Source: Astrothelium macrocarpum (Eukaryota > Ascomycota > Dothideomycetes > Trypetheliales > Trypetheliaceae). Taken from it: a stretch of 64,000 nt of DNA. The notes under the pieces are model-generated. The model saw only the letters and a program-made list of their open reading frames with translations, made no database searches and had not been told where the DNA came from. Made by a program: the position numbers and the translations under genes. The stretch spans positions 1-64,000 of the forward strand of contig JAGEMR010000117.1 of NCBI GenBank assembly GCA_021030915.1, written 5' to 3'. How positions within the stretch are numbered: the first letter of the stretch is position 1; every line of letters starts with the position of its first letter. Positions 43,685 through 55,925 of the stretch are shown here, one piece after another.

Positions 43685-45225
43685 GCTATAGTTAACACCA
43701 TGTAAATAGTGTGTGAGGACGGAGGAGATAGCAACGTCATATATGCTGGTAAGCCATACGACCAGAACCTAGCAGATTTGGGAACGTTCGTGGGATTGTC
43801 GCCTTGCACGAATGTCATACCTGTGAATATTACTCATCCAGAGTTTGAAGAATAGTCCCAAGGTTCTGGAACCTGTCCTATGTATCATACAGGAATGTTA
43901 TAATCCAAGTAATGGTGGTGTTAAATATTCTTGTATTTCATCTGTACAATGCTGTTGGTCTTGTAGAAAATATGTCCAACCCAGGTTTACGGATTTCGTA
44001 GATTGAAGGGCAGAGCTGATGATAAATCAAACACCCTTGGTAAGCCTATGGGTATACGATTGACCGTGAATCAATGCTTGCTGGGGTTGCAGGACTCGAG
44101 TTGGATTTGAATGTCTCAAGGAATCTTGTTCTGACATGTATTGAAGTTTATGCAAGGAATAGGATAGAAAAAAGGGTCCTCAGAGGCCACTGCGAGAGCA
44201 CTATTTCCTTGGAAAAAGGATCATCCCACAAGAGTGATAATTTTCAACAAGGAGCTCCAAAGAGTTCGTCCTGTGGATGTTGAACGTATTTCAGAACTTT
44301 GTCTGATTATAGTGACCGTATTTAGTCTGTTGCACGGAGGAAAGAGAATATCAGGGAATGGCGTTGTAGATCGACAACTAAGGCAGGAATAGGTACAGAG
44401 ATGATTCTGTTTGGTGTGACTAATATCAGCGTTTGTATTCCATGCAATCAACCGAAATGGAAACTCAGAGAATCTGAGGGGAAAATTGTAATAAATAGCT
44501 GAGGCACCACTTAGATAGAAAGGACAGGTCTTGATTCTCTAAATTTTCCTCACAGTAAGCCAAGACAATTTTAGTTAGGTTATGATATGCTCTGAGTGCG
44601 GTCCCTGTTTTAACGCAATAAGCATTTCAAACAAAGCCAAACATAGGTATTCAAAGCAACCAGCTTCTTTTTTGCTACTCTGTGGTCTATGTCCGTCTTC
44701 ACGCGCCTAGGCTTCTGAATAACATGCTGGTCTCATGATACTCCAATCTTGACAAGCGCCGGGCTTCCTGATAGGTAAAAGTGTCGACGACATTCGCAAG
44801 TGAAGGACAACGGAACAGAACTGGCCGAATCGTTGCATAGGTGACATAAGCTTGAGTCGCTTTCAGGAACCCCCGAGACCCGGCCCGTCCTGCCATTGTT
44901 TATAGTCCATCCACAAGCACTGCCAGTCAACCTTCAGACATCCTCTCTTCACCTGACGCTTCAGCAGTCCAACATTCAATCTTCGAGCTCGGTCTTCCTC
45001 TGACGCTTCAGCACTCCCACACTCGACCTGAAAACTCATTTTCTCCATTTGACACCTTGTGGCAAGCCAAAATTCAAACTTCCAAATAACTTCTCTTAGC
45101 CTGACGCTTCGACACGTCAAGCCAGGACTTTAGTAGAGACAGCCAAATATTTCGAGTGAGCCACTGGGTCCGTCCGACTACTTCCAATCTTACCAAAGAC
45201 AAACTCGTCTCCGCCGCTTGGAATC
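43685..45225. other. 1.5 kb gap with a repeated TGACGCTTC word
   Basis: No supported gene. The right part (about 44940-45115), upstream of the zinc-finger gene, repeats TGACGCTTC three times, each followed by CAGCA- or GACA-like sequence, with CT-rich DNA between. Open frames on the minus strand in this interval are within chance length. Confidence 0.45.
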
Positions 45226-46139
45226 ATGTGGTTCAGTTGCATGTGCCCAGGTCGCCCGGCTTTAAGATGCTGGTACGACGAACAGACCTCAAGCCTCCCG
45301 ATTACTTCTTCCTCGGTCTGTAGAATGCGCATTCTAACCCTGCCTATTTCTAGGAAACCCGTCAATCCAGACAAGATGCCGTGCTCCAATAGGGATCACC
45401 CTCACCACATTTGGCCTAAGCAACCAGGGGACCTGATTATGTACGAATGTGAGACGGCCTGCGCTTTTCCAGAGTGCAAGTACGCGTATGGCAATTGCCC
45501 AGATCTGTTAAGCCATGTTTTGATGGAGCATGGCGAATATTACAATGTCGGTGACGAAACCTATATATTGTACGTCAAGTCCTAAATGCGATTTGCTTCT
45601 AATGTCCTTCAATCAAGTCCAATCTTGTGAGTCAGCGGCTAATAACTTGATTGTACAGCTCTTACCATCATCCAACAAGCGGCCCACGGGCCAACAATCC
45701 CACCTTCGCATCAAATTTGTTGGCGCGACACCACGAGATGGCAAGAGCTGGTGCCCCCCAGCATGGAAAGCGCCTAGAGCCAGTGTGCTCACTCTGCAGC
45801 GAACATCGTTCGCCCGAATCCCAGAGGCCGGACGGCCTAATCCAGTGCGGGGAGTGCTCCCACTGGTTCCACCGCCAATGTCACAAGCCGGTCCCACAGG
45901 CACTGGGTGGCATTCTTGTCGCGGCACCATGGAGGTGCCTATTTTGCAATCCCCTCCAAGAGCACCCGAGGCGGCCCCTAGGCCTTTCTAGGGATCATCC
46001 TCCCGGCCGGCGCGAGACCGGGAATGCCTCGTTCACAAGGTCAGCGAGGTATTCCCGGGCGATCCTGGCCGCACCGGCCGACGAGGAGGAGGAGGAGGAC
46101 CACCTCCAGAGGGCCATCAGGGCCTCTCTGGCCGAGTAG
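45226..46139 (+). CDS. C2H2 + PHD finger + UIM protein
   Basis: Inferred exons are 45226-45272, 45354-45569 and 45659-46139 (introns 81 and 89 bp), 247 residues. A C2H2-like finger spans Cys52-His75 (C-x4-C-x12-H-x4-H). A C4HC3 PHD finger spans Cys131-Cys184 (C131, C134, C151, C154, H159, C162, C181, C184, with Trp179 two residues before C181, as in PHD folds). The C-terminus, 229-247, is DEEEEEDHLQ followed by AIRASLAE, a textbook ubiquitin-interacting motif with the central Ala and Ser. It suggests a nuclear reader of histone marks and ubiquitin; that is inference. Intron 1 is uncertain because its length is a multiple of three and has no stop; without it the protein would have 27 more residues. 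A start at the MPCSNRD methionine is also possible. Confidence 0.72.
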
Positions 46140-47100
46140 TTGGTAGGACAATGGGGGGCCCTGGGGCTGGCAACTGGGGAGGAAGGGGAGGAGGGAAGGA
46201 GGGGAGGAGCGGCGGGGGAAAGGACTTGGTTTGGGGCAGTTGGAGAAGGGGCATGGAGGGCCCCGGTATACATGAATAGGTGCAGGATTGAAGAATGGTT
46301 TTGTATAATATGTAAAAATTGTAAAAGTTCATGTCACCTGTGAACCTGTTCGTTACACTTCAGTTAACCTACTTCTTCCTGGCTACGCTCTTTCATCTAA
46401 CCAAAGATTAGATGTGTTGGTGTGAATTCTCTTCAGCAAGCCAAGCAATAGCTCGACCAGAAATTCATGGTCCACTTGCAGCGTAATATTGTATTGGAGC
46501 TGATCCTCCAATTGGACGGGCTCCCGCTTCGTCTGTGTTTGTTAGCTAGATGATTATCTCAAATAGTTATTTATTTGAGAAAAACGCATTTGTTTCAGAT
46601 CTTTATCAGGATAGACAATCAGATTCAAATGAGGATATGTATATTGTCATGTTTCATGTGGAAATATTGGAACACAGCGGGTCAATTGTTGTCTTCTTTG
46701 ATTGTACGAAAAGGTCGAGAACAGAAATCTTGTATTCTCAGGCTGAGAAGCTGAACTTCTCATGATCGAATGAGATCGAAGATGTCGAAAGGCGGGGAAG
46801 ATGTGCCCAGGTTCGTACTGCATGTTTGAAGGCCGTAGAGCTGACCTCGTTAGCCTATTAGCATATTTCTAGGATTAATTTTAGTTTGCGGATGGCAATT
46901 TCGGAAATGGGATCAGAGCAGTTTCTTTTTCTATCTACAAATAAAGATTCGAGATGTGCTCATCATATCATGGAGATAGAGTAGGATTGCAAATATTGCG
47001 ACTTACTCAAAAAACATGAATTAGCTCAACATGTCATAAAGGGTCCCCCCCAAAACAATGTCATCTCTGCAACCAGACCAGCATACACCTCGTCAGCGAA
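46140..47100. other. Gap with a purine-rich run after the PHD gene
   Basis: 961 bp without a supported gene. At about 46175-46235, just downstream of the stop codon, the plus strand is a G/A-rich run of GGAGG units. It is followed by AT-richer sequence. It is the convergent 3' interval of the PHD gene and the methyltransferase gene. Confidence 0.5.
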
Positions 47101-48207
47101 TCAAGCATCGTCTTCTGTCCGTAGAATGCCAATATGAACGACAAAACCCGGATCGTCTCGAATTTCAGGGCTCAATAAGCCTTCTGGCATCCGCCACACA
47201 CGGAATTGCTGAATGAAACTTTTCATGAACTCTTCAAAAACATCTTCTGAACGGAGTTGCTGACCGACAACGCAAATTGTGGGAGTGGAAATCTTGTCTG
47301 ATCTAAATCTACAGAGATCTACACATGTTCGGACGAACGGCTCGATCAAATTTTCATTGTAGATGCAGTCAACAGCTATGATAGCAGAGGTATCTTGCGC
47401 ATCCGAGATTCCGACGATCGAATCGGTTTCCCAATCAAGCTCTCGAACTTTCCAGTTATTTGAGGTAGGAGTTCCAGCGTCTTCTTTTGCATGGTTACGG
47501 TTTCGACGAGCTCCTTTCTGCTTGTGGGAATGGAATACATGGGCATTCGCTTCGATATTTCGATGTAGATGCTGTAGGACGTATTGCTGATCTGTAGCAA
47601 TATATTGGCTAACAAGTGGGGCTAATGCAAGCAGTACTATTCCTGCGACACCAGAGCCGAGTTCTATAACTTTGGAACTGGGCCCGAGAATGCCATGTTG
47701 GAAAAGAGGGTTCCTGTCTTTTGAAGCGAGCCAGGCCGCAAAGGGAGGGGTGATCTTCCATAAGACTGAACGAGGACTTTAGCACGAGTAAGGCTCAAAG
47801 CTCAGGATTTTGCTAGCAGGTTTGCGTACCTGCTCCAGTGGTCCCTTCGGCGCGGTCGGATATCAAGAGATTTGGATATTGGCGTATGGTCAAATCCTTG
47901 CCTGCCACATGGACTTCGAGCTCATCCGCCTTGGGATCAATGAAGCCGAGGTTGCCAGATGATGCAGAGGAGCGGCTAGACAGACGGGAATACAGCAAAA
48001 ATGTCTCTGTTCAGCTCGCTGAGCTGGCTAGGCAGCAACAAGAGGACTTCATAGACTACCTTCGAAGGCGTCAGCCACTTCAGGGCCCAGATCGGCAAAT
48101 AAGGCATCCATAAGGAGAGCGTGATGCGATGGGTTCGGTGTTGGCGTTGGCGCAGGACACTTTGAGATGATTTGATCGCGTTTGGGATGGCGGGGAGAGC
48201 TCACCAT
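47101..48207 (-). CDS. RKM5: Rkm5-like ribosomal-protein lysine methyltransferase
   Basis: Three exons: 48207-48060, 48006-47830 and 47765-47101 (introns 53 and 64 bp), 329 residues. It is a class I SAM-dependent methyltransferase of the Methyltransf_16 group. Yeast Rkm5 methylates ribosomal protein L1. The GFIDPKADELEV segment and GTTGAVLWKITPPFAAWL precede the SAM loop IELGSGVAGI at about 142-151; ATDQQYV (acidic loop) and a VDCIYNENLIEPF block (the D/ExxY-like post-motif) follow. A basic His/Lys/Arg-rich insert follows NAHVF. Intron 1 was placed because it restores the family EETFLLYSRL segment. The start may instead be the MDALFADLG methionine, which would shorten the N-terminus by 32 residues. 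It is divergent from the acyl-CoA synthetase gene. Confidence 0.87.
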
Positions 48208-48427
48208 TGCTCGGAGTCGGATGACGTTCGTCCGCTCATTCACTACCTTAGGTATTACCTACCTATCTCCACCACCTTTTCTTGGTTACTTTTGAGCAAC
48301 TTTCTCAATATTTCTCACAAGCAAATAACCTTTGACGTCTGGCTTCTGACTCGCTCAAGTCTCGTTAGGCTGTGTGAGGAATCCTAGCCGGTTCTGTAGC
48401 AGCTCCTCTCGGTGATCTCTCGTCAAT
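48208..48427. promoter_or_regulatory. Divergent promoter region, RKM5 / acyl-CoA synthetase
   Basis: 220 bp between start codons. The centre has an ACCTTAGGTATTACCTACC-like stretch with paired ACCT words near 48243-48263. A CT-rich leader precedes the synthetase ATG. Confidence 0.5.
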
Positions 48428-50811
48428 ATGGTTGACCTAAAGACAATTTCTCCTTATCCAAAGAGCGTGAAGAAGCCGCCGTTCACCGTGGAAGTTCCCG
48501 GCTACAAGCCAGTCAAAGGCGAGACTATTCCACGCCGAAATGTTGCCACCAAAGATGCACTCAAGGCGACACCCGCCGAAGGCGTGAATACTATTTACGA
48601 CATCGTCACTTACAGCTCCAAGAAGTTTGGAAACGCAAAGGCTATGGGCTCACGAAAGCTCATCAAGACGCACAATGAAACAAAGAAAATCAAGAAGATT
48701 ATCGATGGCAAAGAACAGGAAGTCGATAAGAAATGGACATATTTTGAGTTGAGTGGTTACAACTACATGAGCTATGTCGAGTACGAGAGACTGGTTAATC
48801 AGATCGGTTGCGGTCTCAAGAAGCTCGGTATGAACGCTGGTGAGAAGCTTCAGATCTTTGCAGCAACAAGGTGAGCTCGGAGCGTGCCTCAGATGCTTGC
48901 TCGAGCCAGGCTAACAGAACAAGTCCATACTGGCTTGCATCAGCACATGGCGCCCTCTCTCAGTCGATGGCTATCGTCACAGCTTATGATACGCTTGGTG
49001 AAGAAGGTCTCAAGCACTCAATGAAGCAGACTGATGCCAGGGGAATCTTCCTCGATCCACATCTCCTCAAGACCCTCATCAATCCTCTGAAAGAAGCAAC
49101 TGAAATCCAATACGTCATCTACAATAGCGCCGGTGAAGTCAAGCAGGAAGACATTGCAAAATTAAAGGAAGCACATCCACGCTTGACCATCCAGAGCTTT
49201 GAGGAGCTCCGCAAGTTGGGAGAAGCGAATATGGTAGATCCAGTGCCCCCGAAACCAGAGGATCTTTGCTGTGTGATGTATACATCCGGCTCTACCGGCC
49301 CGCCAAAGGGCGTGTTGCTAAAACACAGCAACGTCGTAGCAGCTAGTAAGCTTCATCAAATTCTACCAAACACCCCAAAGTAGCAGCTAATCATGCGTAT
49401 AGTCACTGGCGTTGACGTCATCATCGGACAATATCTCGGACCTGGCGATGGCCTTCTTACGTATCTTCCGTTAGCACATATCCTCGAGTTTGTCTTTGAG
49501 AATGCAGTTCTTTTCTGGGGCGGAACAATGGGATACGGCGGTATCAAGACCATCTCTGACAACTCTGTGAGGAACTGCAAGGGTGATATTCGCGAATTCC
49601 GGCCCACAATTCTAGTAGGTGTCCCTGCTGTTTGGGAAACAGTCAAAAAGGGCATTCTTGCAAAAGTCAATGCAGGCAGCGCAGCTACCAAGTCCATGTT
49701 CTGGGGTGCAATGCATGCTAAAAGCTTTCTTCTTGGGAGTGGGCTTCCAGGTGCGGGTGTGCTTGACGCTGTTGTTTTTAGCAAAGTGAAAGAAGCGACC
49801 GGCGGTAAGCTCCGAATATGCATGAATGGCGGTGGGCCTGTCGCAAAGGATACGCAGCGATTCATTTCTATGGCTGTTACTCCGATGATTGTCGGATACG
49901 GTCTAACCGAAACTTCAGCGTATGCATGCTTTCCATTTCCCCCTCTTCTCTTATACATGCAATTTATTTAGATTCGCTAATGTCGAACAGTATGGGATGC
50001 TTAATGGACCCGTTGGCTTGGTCCGATGACGCCATGGGTGAGGTCACAGGCAGTGTCGAGGTCAAGCTTGTTGACGTTCCTGATGTCGGCTACTTTGCCT
50101 CCAACGACCCGCCACAGGGCGAGATCTGGATCCGTGGACCTCCTGTCACTAGTGGATATCTTGATCTCCCAAATGAGACCAAAGAGTCGTTTACAGAAGA
50201 CGGATGGTTCAAGACTGGGGATATCGGAGAGTTTGATTCTAAGGGTCACCTTAAGATGGTTGATCGTAAGAAGAACCTCGTCAAGACTCTAAATGGAGAG
50301 TATATTGCACTGGAGAAGCTCGAGTCCACTTATCGATCCTCTCCCATCATTGCCAATATTTGTGTTTATGCTGCCCAGGATAAGAGCAAGCCCATTGCGA
50401 TCATTGTCCCTAACGAACCAGCACTCAAGAAACTTGCTTCAGACAATGGCGTTCAAGGAGAGAGTCTTGAAGGCCTTGTGCATGACGAGAAGCTGAATAG
50501 TGTGGTCCTCAAAGACCTGCAAGCTGCTGGCAAGCGAGCAGGCCTTGCTGGTATTGAAATTATTGATGGCGTCGTGATGACGGATGAAGAGTGGACACCA
50601 CAAAGCGTAAGTCGCAGAAACATGCGCATAGTCAATGCATACTGATGTTCTTTAGGGTTTGGTGACATCTGCTCAGAAGTTGAATCGCAAAGGGATCTTA
50701 AATCAATACGAGGCTGAAGTCAAGAAGGCTTATGGTGAGTCGTGATTTACTATAAATTGCTCAGCGGCGACGGTTATGGGCGAACGCATGACAAGGGATC
50801 TAGGCTTGTAA
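48428..50811 (+). CDS. FAA1: Long-chain fatty-acid CoA ligase (Faa1/Faa4 type)
   Basis: Six exons: 48428-48870, 48924-49345, 49403-49919, 49991-50606, 50656-50734 and 50804-50811, 694 residues. It activates long-chain fatty acids to acyl-CoA with ATP for lipid synthesis, remodelling and degradation. The AMP-binding motif YTSGSTGPPKG lies at about 265-275, the LTYLPLAHILE segment next, YGLTETSA at the end of exon 3 (about 453-460), and the C-terminal KTGDIG/DRKKNLVKTLNGEYIALEKLE region (FACS signature). The last exon codes for only the end of Gly, then Leu and the stop. The acceptor of intron 1 could be ACAG or the ACAAG six bases later; the latter restores the family reading ATSPYW. No targeting peptide is seen. 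Confidence 0.94.
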
Positions 50812-51094
50812 TTCATGGCGCTTGTAGTGATTACACCTGTTTGCATTTGGCAATCCGACGTTTTACTTGTAGATTCACGGAGGGCATCCCCAGTATGCAA
50901 TGCTCGAATTCATCTCTGCTTTTCCATTTAGTGTGAGAACTGGTACGCAAATGGCCAGCATGTGAAGCTTTGATTTGTTGCAGAGTCGTGCAATCTACTG
51001 CTCTCGGTAAATTTGGTCGAGTGCGACCAGCGGCGCGGATAGATCCGTCATTGTGCAGGGGCGATCATGATCGCTCCAAAACCTTTCAAAACTG

Positions 51095-53412
51095 ATGCTA
51101 TTTCCGCGAGCCAAGTACACGTGCAGGATACTGTCCGCAAGTCAAATTACTCGGAAATCGACATTCTTGGGACAACCACGCAACATGCAACCATCTCCAG
51201 CGGCAGTGTTGCACAAGCCTCTACCGGTTGATGTTACTCTTGAAACACCCAGGGACCCAAACACTTTGTCCAATTACAACCACTTCAAAACTACCCATAC
51301 ACGAGCTGTGCTTAACCTAGAATTCGACCAAAAGAGAGTCTTTGGTACTGTTTATCTGAATGTGAAAAGTCTAAGAGATGGACAATCAACGAGTCTGGTG
51401 CTTGACACGAGGTAAACGCCACACGCTATTTTATGTGTGGTTCCTATGTTCCTCAGTTATTGTTTTTGCTCTGCACGCTTACGCCTTTTCGCACTCGGAT
51501 AAATCTAAACCATGAATGATTGAAAAACATCTAATACTGAATATCGCCTCAGTCATCTTAATATTGAGGAAGTACGAGTCCAAGAACGACCGGTACGATG
51601 GAGACTAGAAGCATCTATCGAACCCTATGGCGCTGGCCTTTACATACCGCTAGAAAAAGCAGTAGATCAAGGCAAGGAGTTTGAGGTTGCAGTAAGTGTT
51701 CCTTTTCAATTCGAATACGGACGGAGAAACCCGAACTAAGCCAAATACAGATTACAATGAGTACTACACCATATTGCACGGCATTGCAATGGTTGACTCC
51801 GGAGCAAACCTCAAACCGAAAACACCCGTATATGTGTACGCTGATCTATGCCTCGAATTTACATATGGCTTATCGTTCGTATAGTCTCTCAATGTGAACC
51901 AATCCATGCTCGGTCTTTATTCCCTTGTCAAGATACTCCGGATGTCAAATCCACATATGACTTTCTCATACGATCTCCGCTCCCAGTCTTAGCCAGTGGT
52001 ATGCCCAAAGGCGCTTCTGACTTCATTCCTGGTAAAGATGGACGCGCGGGTACCCTCTTGTACCACTTCCACCAACCCATCCCCATCCCTTCCTATTTAG
52101 TTGCTCTAGCAAGTGGTGATCTAGCCTCTGCTTCTATTGGGCCTCGCAGCATGGTATGGACCGGTCCGGATGAGCTTACGAGTACCAAATGGGAGTTTGA
52201 AGCCGATACGGAGAAGTTTATTGAAGCCGCGGAAAAGATCGTCTTTCCGTACGCCTGGACCACTTACAATGTTCTCGTACTTCCTCCGAGCTTCCCCTTC
52301 GGCGGCATGGAGAATCCACAGTACACGTTCGCGACCCCTACACTCATTTCTGGAGATCGTGCCAATGTTGATGTTATTGCGCATGAGCTAGCACACTCTT
52401 GGAGCGGTAACCTGGTATCCAACGCTTCATTTGAGCACTTTTGGCTGAATGAAGGCTGGACCACCTACCTGGAGCGCCGCATCCAAGCTACAATTCATGG
52501 AGAGCCGCATCGACATTTCAGTGCCATTATCGGATGGAAGGCACTGCAAGATAGCATTGAGCAATTTGGCGAAGATCATGAATTCACGAAATTGATAGTA
52601 GACTTGAAGGGCAAGCATCCAGATGATGCCTTCAGCAGTATACCGTACGAAAAAGGTTTCGTTTTCCTTTACTCGTTAGAGAAGAAGTTAGGAAAAGAGA
52701 AATGGGACAGATTCATTCCGCACGTAAGTTGTCATCTTTGGTGATTAATATAGAATATCTTGCTCATTTTTTGTAGTACTTTACAACCTACCGTGAGAAA
52801 TCACTTGACTCCTATGACTTCAAGTCTACACTGCTCGAGTTCTTTAGCAACGACAAAGAAGCATCAAAGACCCTTCATGACTTGGATTGGGATGCGATTT
52901 TCTATAAACCAGGCTATCCTGAGAAACCAGACTTTGACACATCCATGGTAGATGTTTGCTACAAGCTCGCAAGCCAGTGGGAAGAACTCTCCCAAGGTGG
53001 TGGGAAGTCGCAATTCCAGCCGCAAAAGAGTGATATAGACGGTTGGCTGTCGAATCAGAGCGTTGTCTTTCTTGAACGGGTGCAAAACTTTGCGCAACCC
53101 TTGACGCCTGAATTGGCGGAGACCATGGGAGAGACTTATGGTTACGACAGATCTCAAAATGTTGAACTAGTCAGCAGATACTTTCAAACCGGACTGCGTG
53201 CTAGGTGCAAGAGTGTTTACAGACCTGCCGCACAGCTTTTAGGAAAGGTCGGCAGGATGAAATTCGTTCGACCTCTCTACAAAGAATTGAAAATAGCAGA
53301 TCGGGAATTGGCGTTCCAGACGTACGAGGAGAATCGATTGTTCTATCATCCTATTTGTCGGTCGATGGTAGAGAAGATCCTGTTTGGTAGCAGTGCAGTT
53401 GAGAAGTCCTGA
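51095..53412 (+). CDS. LAP2: Leukotriene-A4-hydrolase-type metallo-aminopeptidase (M1 family)
   Basis: Five exons: 51095-51411, 51553-51691, 51751-51835, 51885-52723 and 52777-53412 (introns 141, 59, 49 and 53 bp), 671 residues. It is an M1 zinc peptidase of the LTA4H/yeast Lap2 group, with epoxide hydrolase and aminopeptidase activity in relatives. The GGMEN substrate loop is near 320-324, and the zinc site is HELAH at 346-350 with Glu369 18 residues on. The C-terminal armadillo-like domain is complete. The first 30 residues before a second in-frame ATG (51185) have Arg and Lys but no Asp or Glu, as in mitochondrial presequences, so two forms may exist. Intron 1 is longer than its neighbours but is GT-AG and in phase. 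It lies 283 bp downstream of the synthetase, same direction. Confidence 0.94.
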
Positions 53413-53829
53413 AGAACGACTTTATAAAGATTTCGAGTTATATTGGTTGCTTACAAAGCTATAGTTACGCTCAGTAGTTTTTATGACGGTTCGAACGAGA
53501 GTACTTTCTGTCAGAGCCAGCTCTGCAGATCAAATTTAATTTTTCTCGGCGGTCTAACTAAATTACCGGCTACGTGTTTGGCGATACAAAATACCACAGA
53601 AGTTTGACAATGTTGTATGAACATCACAAGTGCTCACCTGTGCTAGCACGGTCGAAGAAGTGGGTTTGCCGCAGTTCGTGCATGAAGGCTGTGGGCACGC
53701 CCGACATGGTAGAGTTGTTTTTGTCTCTTCTTATGAAATACCGAAACTTTGGACAAGCCGCCGTCGGTAGTTTGGTCGGCTGCATCAAGATCGAACCTGA
53801 CAACTCTTCGAGACAGATAATGCACAAAA
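53413..53829. other. Convergent 3' interval
   Basis: About 0.4 kb between the aminopeptidase and the possible secreted-protein gene. A 98-codon plus-strand frame (53574-53870) has an antisense counterpart of similar openness and no motif, so it is not called. Confidence 0.45.
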
Positions 53830-54387
53830 TTATGTACTGTCTGATGGACCCTCACCCTCGTCCTCCGTAGATTCAGATGATCTGGCCCCTGTTCCACCTA
53901 GGTATTCCTTGGGAGCACACGTAGCTATATTAGGTGAAAGTCTAGTAGCTGGTCTATCGACACACCAGTCATTGACATCACACGCCTGAAGCTCAACCTT
54001 TTGCTGGGGAGGGTTTGCTGATGACGCTGGTGTCGTTCCAGACTCTGGCGGGTTTGGTTCTGCACAAGTGATCGTATAATTCCTGTTGTTCTGAGGATTT
54101 GTAATACATTGAGAGCTAACAAAGACAGTGAAGCTGGGTGGCATAGAAGAACCTGGACATTGCATCATAGCCATCCCAGGCAGACGTCCTCTTTTCGAAA
54201 TATCCGGATAAACCGGCGTATGGTGGCGTTTTCCGATCACCTTATAGTCCAACGAAGGCACTGAAGTACTAGATAACTCTGTGATTAGCACAACCGTTAT
54301 CAATACCTAGAGAGAGCCTTACACTGGAACGACACTAATGGTAGACATGATGAGAAAGACAAGTGCAAAATAGATATCCAAAAACAT
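53830..54387 (-). CDS. Candidate small secreted cysteine-containing protein
   Basis: Proposed exons are 54387-54325 and 54276-53830 (48 bp intron), 169 residues. The first exon gives a hydrophobic leader of about 20 residues (ALVFLIMSTISVV core), as in signal peptides. The second has dibasic sites (GKRHH, SKRGR) that Kex2 could cut, six cysteines, and an acidic Ser/Gly-rich tail. I recognise no family. The donor is GTGTAAG with a TGCTAAT branch site, but the in-frame acceptor ends GAG, and the nearby CAG would put it out of frame, so the model is weak. It is shorter and later than the conserved neighbours and could be a lineage-specific effector-like gene or a chance arrangement. Confidence 0.4.
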
Positions 54388-55925
54388 TGTGTTCTTGGCA
54401 GTTAAATAGAGTTTCAAATAACAAATTATGGGAAGAAAGTGGTGAGTACTTTTGTTTGTATATCAGTAGTGTTGTTAATTTTGAGATTTTTGTTCCTCGT
54501 TGACCTTTTAATACCTGTCGTTGAATGGAAGAAAGGAAGAAACATTAAAGTGCAGGTAGCAGATAAGGGAAGACGTTTCACAATTTTTGCCATTACACAA
54601 GTCATCTGTAAGGATCGGCCGGGGGCGATGCTTTAGACTTAACATGATCGCTCCCTTTACCCGCCCGTCGTCTCGACCATGTTTGATGCCTATGATGATA
54701 ATCGAAGCTTTGCGTCATTCGGCTACGCCAAAGTAACAGATAGTAATGCTTGCTGTCCTCTGCTTACGATGGGAAGTTATATCTGATCAATGCTTTTTCT
54801 TGTTTCCCTTGTCGTGACAAGCGTCGAACGGATTTGCCATGGCCGTCAGCCGGGCACAAGGAAACGCCATTGCACGAGGCGAGCATTTATTTCATAGTCG
54901 ACATGCTGAGGAATTGGGATCATCTACCAGTACGGCCGTTGGTAAAAGCGTTTAATACCTGCTGAAGTTTGCTCATCCAAACATCGGACAAGTATTCGTC
55001 GAACTTGATACTGGTTGGCGCGTGTGGAGGCACCAGCTTCCGCGTCGTCGTCTTCCGTACGGAGAGCCAGCTCAGCAAGTGCATCCTCCCCTTCAAACGA
55101 GGATCCTTTGAAAGATCGCCCAGAGGATCTCATCGTCGCATATATAGTCAGAAGGAAAATCACCTTCGATAGCCACCTTGAGAGTTGGATTGCCTTCGAG
55201 CTTAAAGCAAGGAAGCTCTCAGCTCGTATAATTTTTCGGGTCGATCTCGCAAAATGAACTACCAAACCAGACGCATTCTGGGTAACCGATATGTAGACAC
55301 TGGTCGATAGGGGAAAAGCTCCTTTTGGTAAGCTCTCCTTGGTCAACGAGCCCGACGTGACGTTTTTGAGAGCTGAACTAAGTTCAAACATCCAATGACT
55401 GGATAAACAGAGAGCAAAAGACTGTTCGTGACGATAATAGTACACTAACAGCTAACTTACCGTTGTTCTGACTTGCATTCGAAGGTTTCTTCGATTGACA
55501 ATATGAGTATCCAAAGAAATGGTCGTTACAAAGGAAAGGATCATGAGATTGATCATCAGAAGACTCATCAAATTATCAGGGATATAGATATTGTGTGATT
55601 AAAAATCGCGCCAAAAAAGCTATCATAACTTTTTATACTAAAAGGCTTTTTATAGTAAAAGGAGAGCAATAGAGGAATGAAGGGAAACGGAAACATGGAA
55701 GGGATAACGACGGGAGGAAAACGGAGCAAAGGTATGACGATATGTTTCGCCAATGTTTTGTCTTGCGAACGCGCGTGATTTGGCGTCGCGACGCGCTCGG
55801 ACATCTTCCCCACAACAATAGTACCTCATCAGTATTGCGTACCTGCACCCTATACCCGGTCCTCCAAGCGGTAGCGTTGCGAAAATGCCAAAAGATTGAA
55901 CTGAACCTCGAATTGACCGTTGGGA
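54388..55925. other. 1.5 kb gap, only weak frames
   Basis: Open frames on both strands at 54924-55445 overlap each other (173 codons minus from a GTG, about 80 codons plus) and have no motif. It may be a decayed gene. The region just before 55926 is the upstream region of the next gene. Confidence 0.4.

Noticed and set aside
54924..55445. 173-codon minus-strand frame and overlapping plus-strand frame of about 80 codons
   Set aside because: The minus frame starts only at GTG and has no motif; the two frames compete. A decayed gene is possible but not supported.
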